12,644 nucleotides of DNA from an uncultured Erysipelotrichaceae bacterium. GTDB lineage: Bacteria; Bacillota_I; Bacilli_A; RF39; UBA660. The position numbers were made by a program, and so were the translations under genes. The notes under the pieces are model-generated. The model worked only from the letters and a program-made list of their open reading frames with translations, did no database searches and was not told the origin of the DNA. The stretch is from contig CACZQI010000055.1 of assembly GCA_902783345.1 (NCBI GenBank), positions 1-12,644 of the forward strand, in the 5' to 3' direction. Positions 12,033-12,644 of this stretch are shown here, in pieces (the first letter of the stretch is position 1; every line of letters begins with the position of its first letter).

Positions 12033-12644
12033 ATGGAAAAAATTATATTAGCATTTACAATTAGTTTATTAGCCGGGTTATCTACTTGTTTAGGCAGCTT
12101 ACTTACATGGTTTAAACCTAAAAATATTAATAATTTTATAAGTGGTGCTTTAGCATTTTCTGGGACTATGATGATTTTAATATCTATAACTGAATTAATT
12201 CCAGAAGGATTTTTCTATTTAAATAAAAGATATAGTACTTTTTTAGCTTTTTTATGCCTTATTTTAATGCTTTTATTTGGTATTGGTATCAATACATATT
12301 TAAATCGTAGAATTAATAAGAGAGTAGGAGAGAGTGTAAATTTATATAAAGTTGGAATTCTATCTATGATTGCTTTAATGATTCATAATTTACCTGAAGG
12401 AATTTTAACTTTTTTAAGTACTACTGTTGATTTAAAATTAGGTTTAAAACTTGCTTTAACTATTAGTTTGCATAATATTCCTGAAGGAATTGCAATTGCA
12501 GTACCAATCTACTACTCTACTAACTCGCATAAAAGGGGAGTAGTGGCCTCTTTAATAAGCGGTTTATCTGAACCATTGGGCGCTTTGCTTGCATATCTAT
12601 TCTTATATAAATATATAACTAATACTATGATAAGTATTATCTTG
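12033..12644 (+). CDS. ZIP-family divalent metal transporter (ZupT-like), C-terminus outside window
   Basis: An open frame of 204 codons runs from ATG 12033 to the window edge. The product is a multi-pass membrane protein with segments at about 1-24, 33-55, 66-86, 105-125 and 135-160. The ZIP signature is present twice: HNLPEG in the fourth segment and HNIPEG in the fifth, the His and Glu residues that form the binuclear metal site. SITELIPEGF near residue 50 is the further conserved segment of ZupT-like proteins. Members import zinc and sometimes iron or manganese into the cytoplasm. A full-length protein would be about 260 aa, so roughly four fifths is visible. There is no Shine-Dalgarno sequence; the -10 element almost touches the start codon. 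It is divergent from the microprotein gene. Confidence 0.88.
   Translation, partial: MEKIILAFTISLLAGLSTCLGSLLTWFKPKNINNFISGALAFSGTMMILISITELIPEGFFYLNKRYSTFLAFLCLILMLLFGIGINTYLNRRINKRVGESVNLYKVGILSMIALMIHNLPEGILTFLSTTVDLKLGLKLALTISLHNIPEGIAIAVPIYYSTNSHKRGVVASLISGLSEPLGALLAYLFLYKYITNTMISIIL

Overview
The window is a stretch of a very AT-rich bacterial chromosome that uses the standard bacterial code: tryptophan is TGG throughout, and TAA, TAG and one TGA serve as stops. The gene set points to a member of the Bacilli/Mollicutes-like Firmicutes that keeps part of the endospore programme. The markers are a YlbJ-like membrane protein next to a YlbL-type PDZ-Lon protease, a SpoVID-like LysM protein followed by a YsxE-like kinase-fold protein, and a 6S RNA-tcdA-rarA block like that of Bacillus. 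An uncultured gut lineage such as RF39 would fit, but that placement is inference. No IS element, prophage, CRISPR array, tRNA or rRNA is visible, so this looks like core chromosome rather than an island.

Layout. Positions 1-714 (minus) hold a YlbJ-like protein cut by the left edge. It is divergent from a plus-strand run: ylbL-like protease (746), an unrecognised 262-aa protein (1778), SpoVID-like protein (2631) and YsxE-like protein (3337, overlapping the previous gene by 14 nt), closed by a good hairpin terminator at 4202. A small minus-strand membrane protein (4230-4421) follows. Next come three unrecognised genes in a tight operon (4561, 5219, 5824); the first two look like diverged all-helical paralogues. 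They end at a terminator and are followed by a HerA-family ATPase with its own promoter (6317-8080), then a protein with a membrane hairpin between coiled coils (8146-8754).

The third region is housekeeping: 6S RNA (8814 to about 8980), the ct6A tRNA-modification enzyme TcdA/YrvM (8996), and RarA/MgsA on the opposite strand (9673-10872), with a shared bidirectional terminator between tcdA and rarA. RarA is divergent from a XerC/XerD tyrosine recombinase (10947). Finally a previously easy-to-miss 38-aa Asn/Arg-rich microprotein lies on the minus strand (11819-11935) with its ribosome binding site in the loop of a perfect 14-bp inverted repeat. A ZIP-family metal transporter (12033) runs off the right edge.

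Functional themes are spore-envelope assembly (YlbJ, SpoVID, YsxE and perhaps the microprotein), chromosome maintenance (HerA, RarA, XerD) and growth-phase control of transcription (6S RNA). The most novel material is the 4561-6240 trio of unknown genes beside HerA, the hairpin-controlled microprotein gene, and two genes predicted to be transcribed without a leader (746 and 12033).
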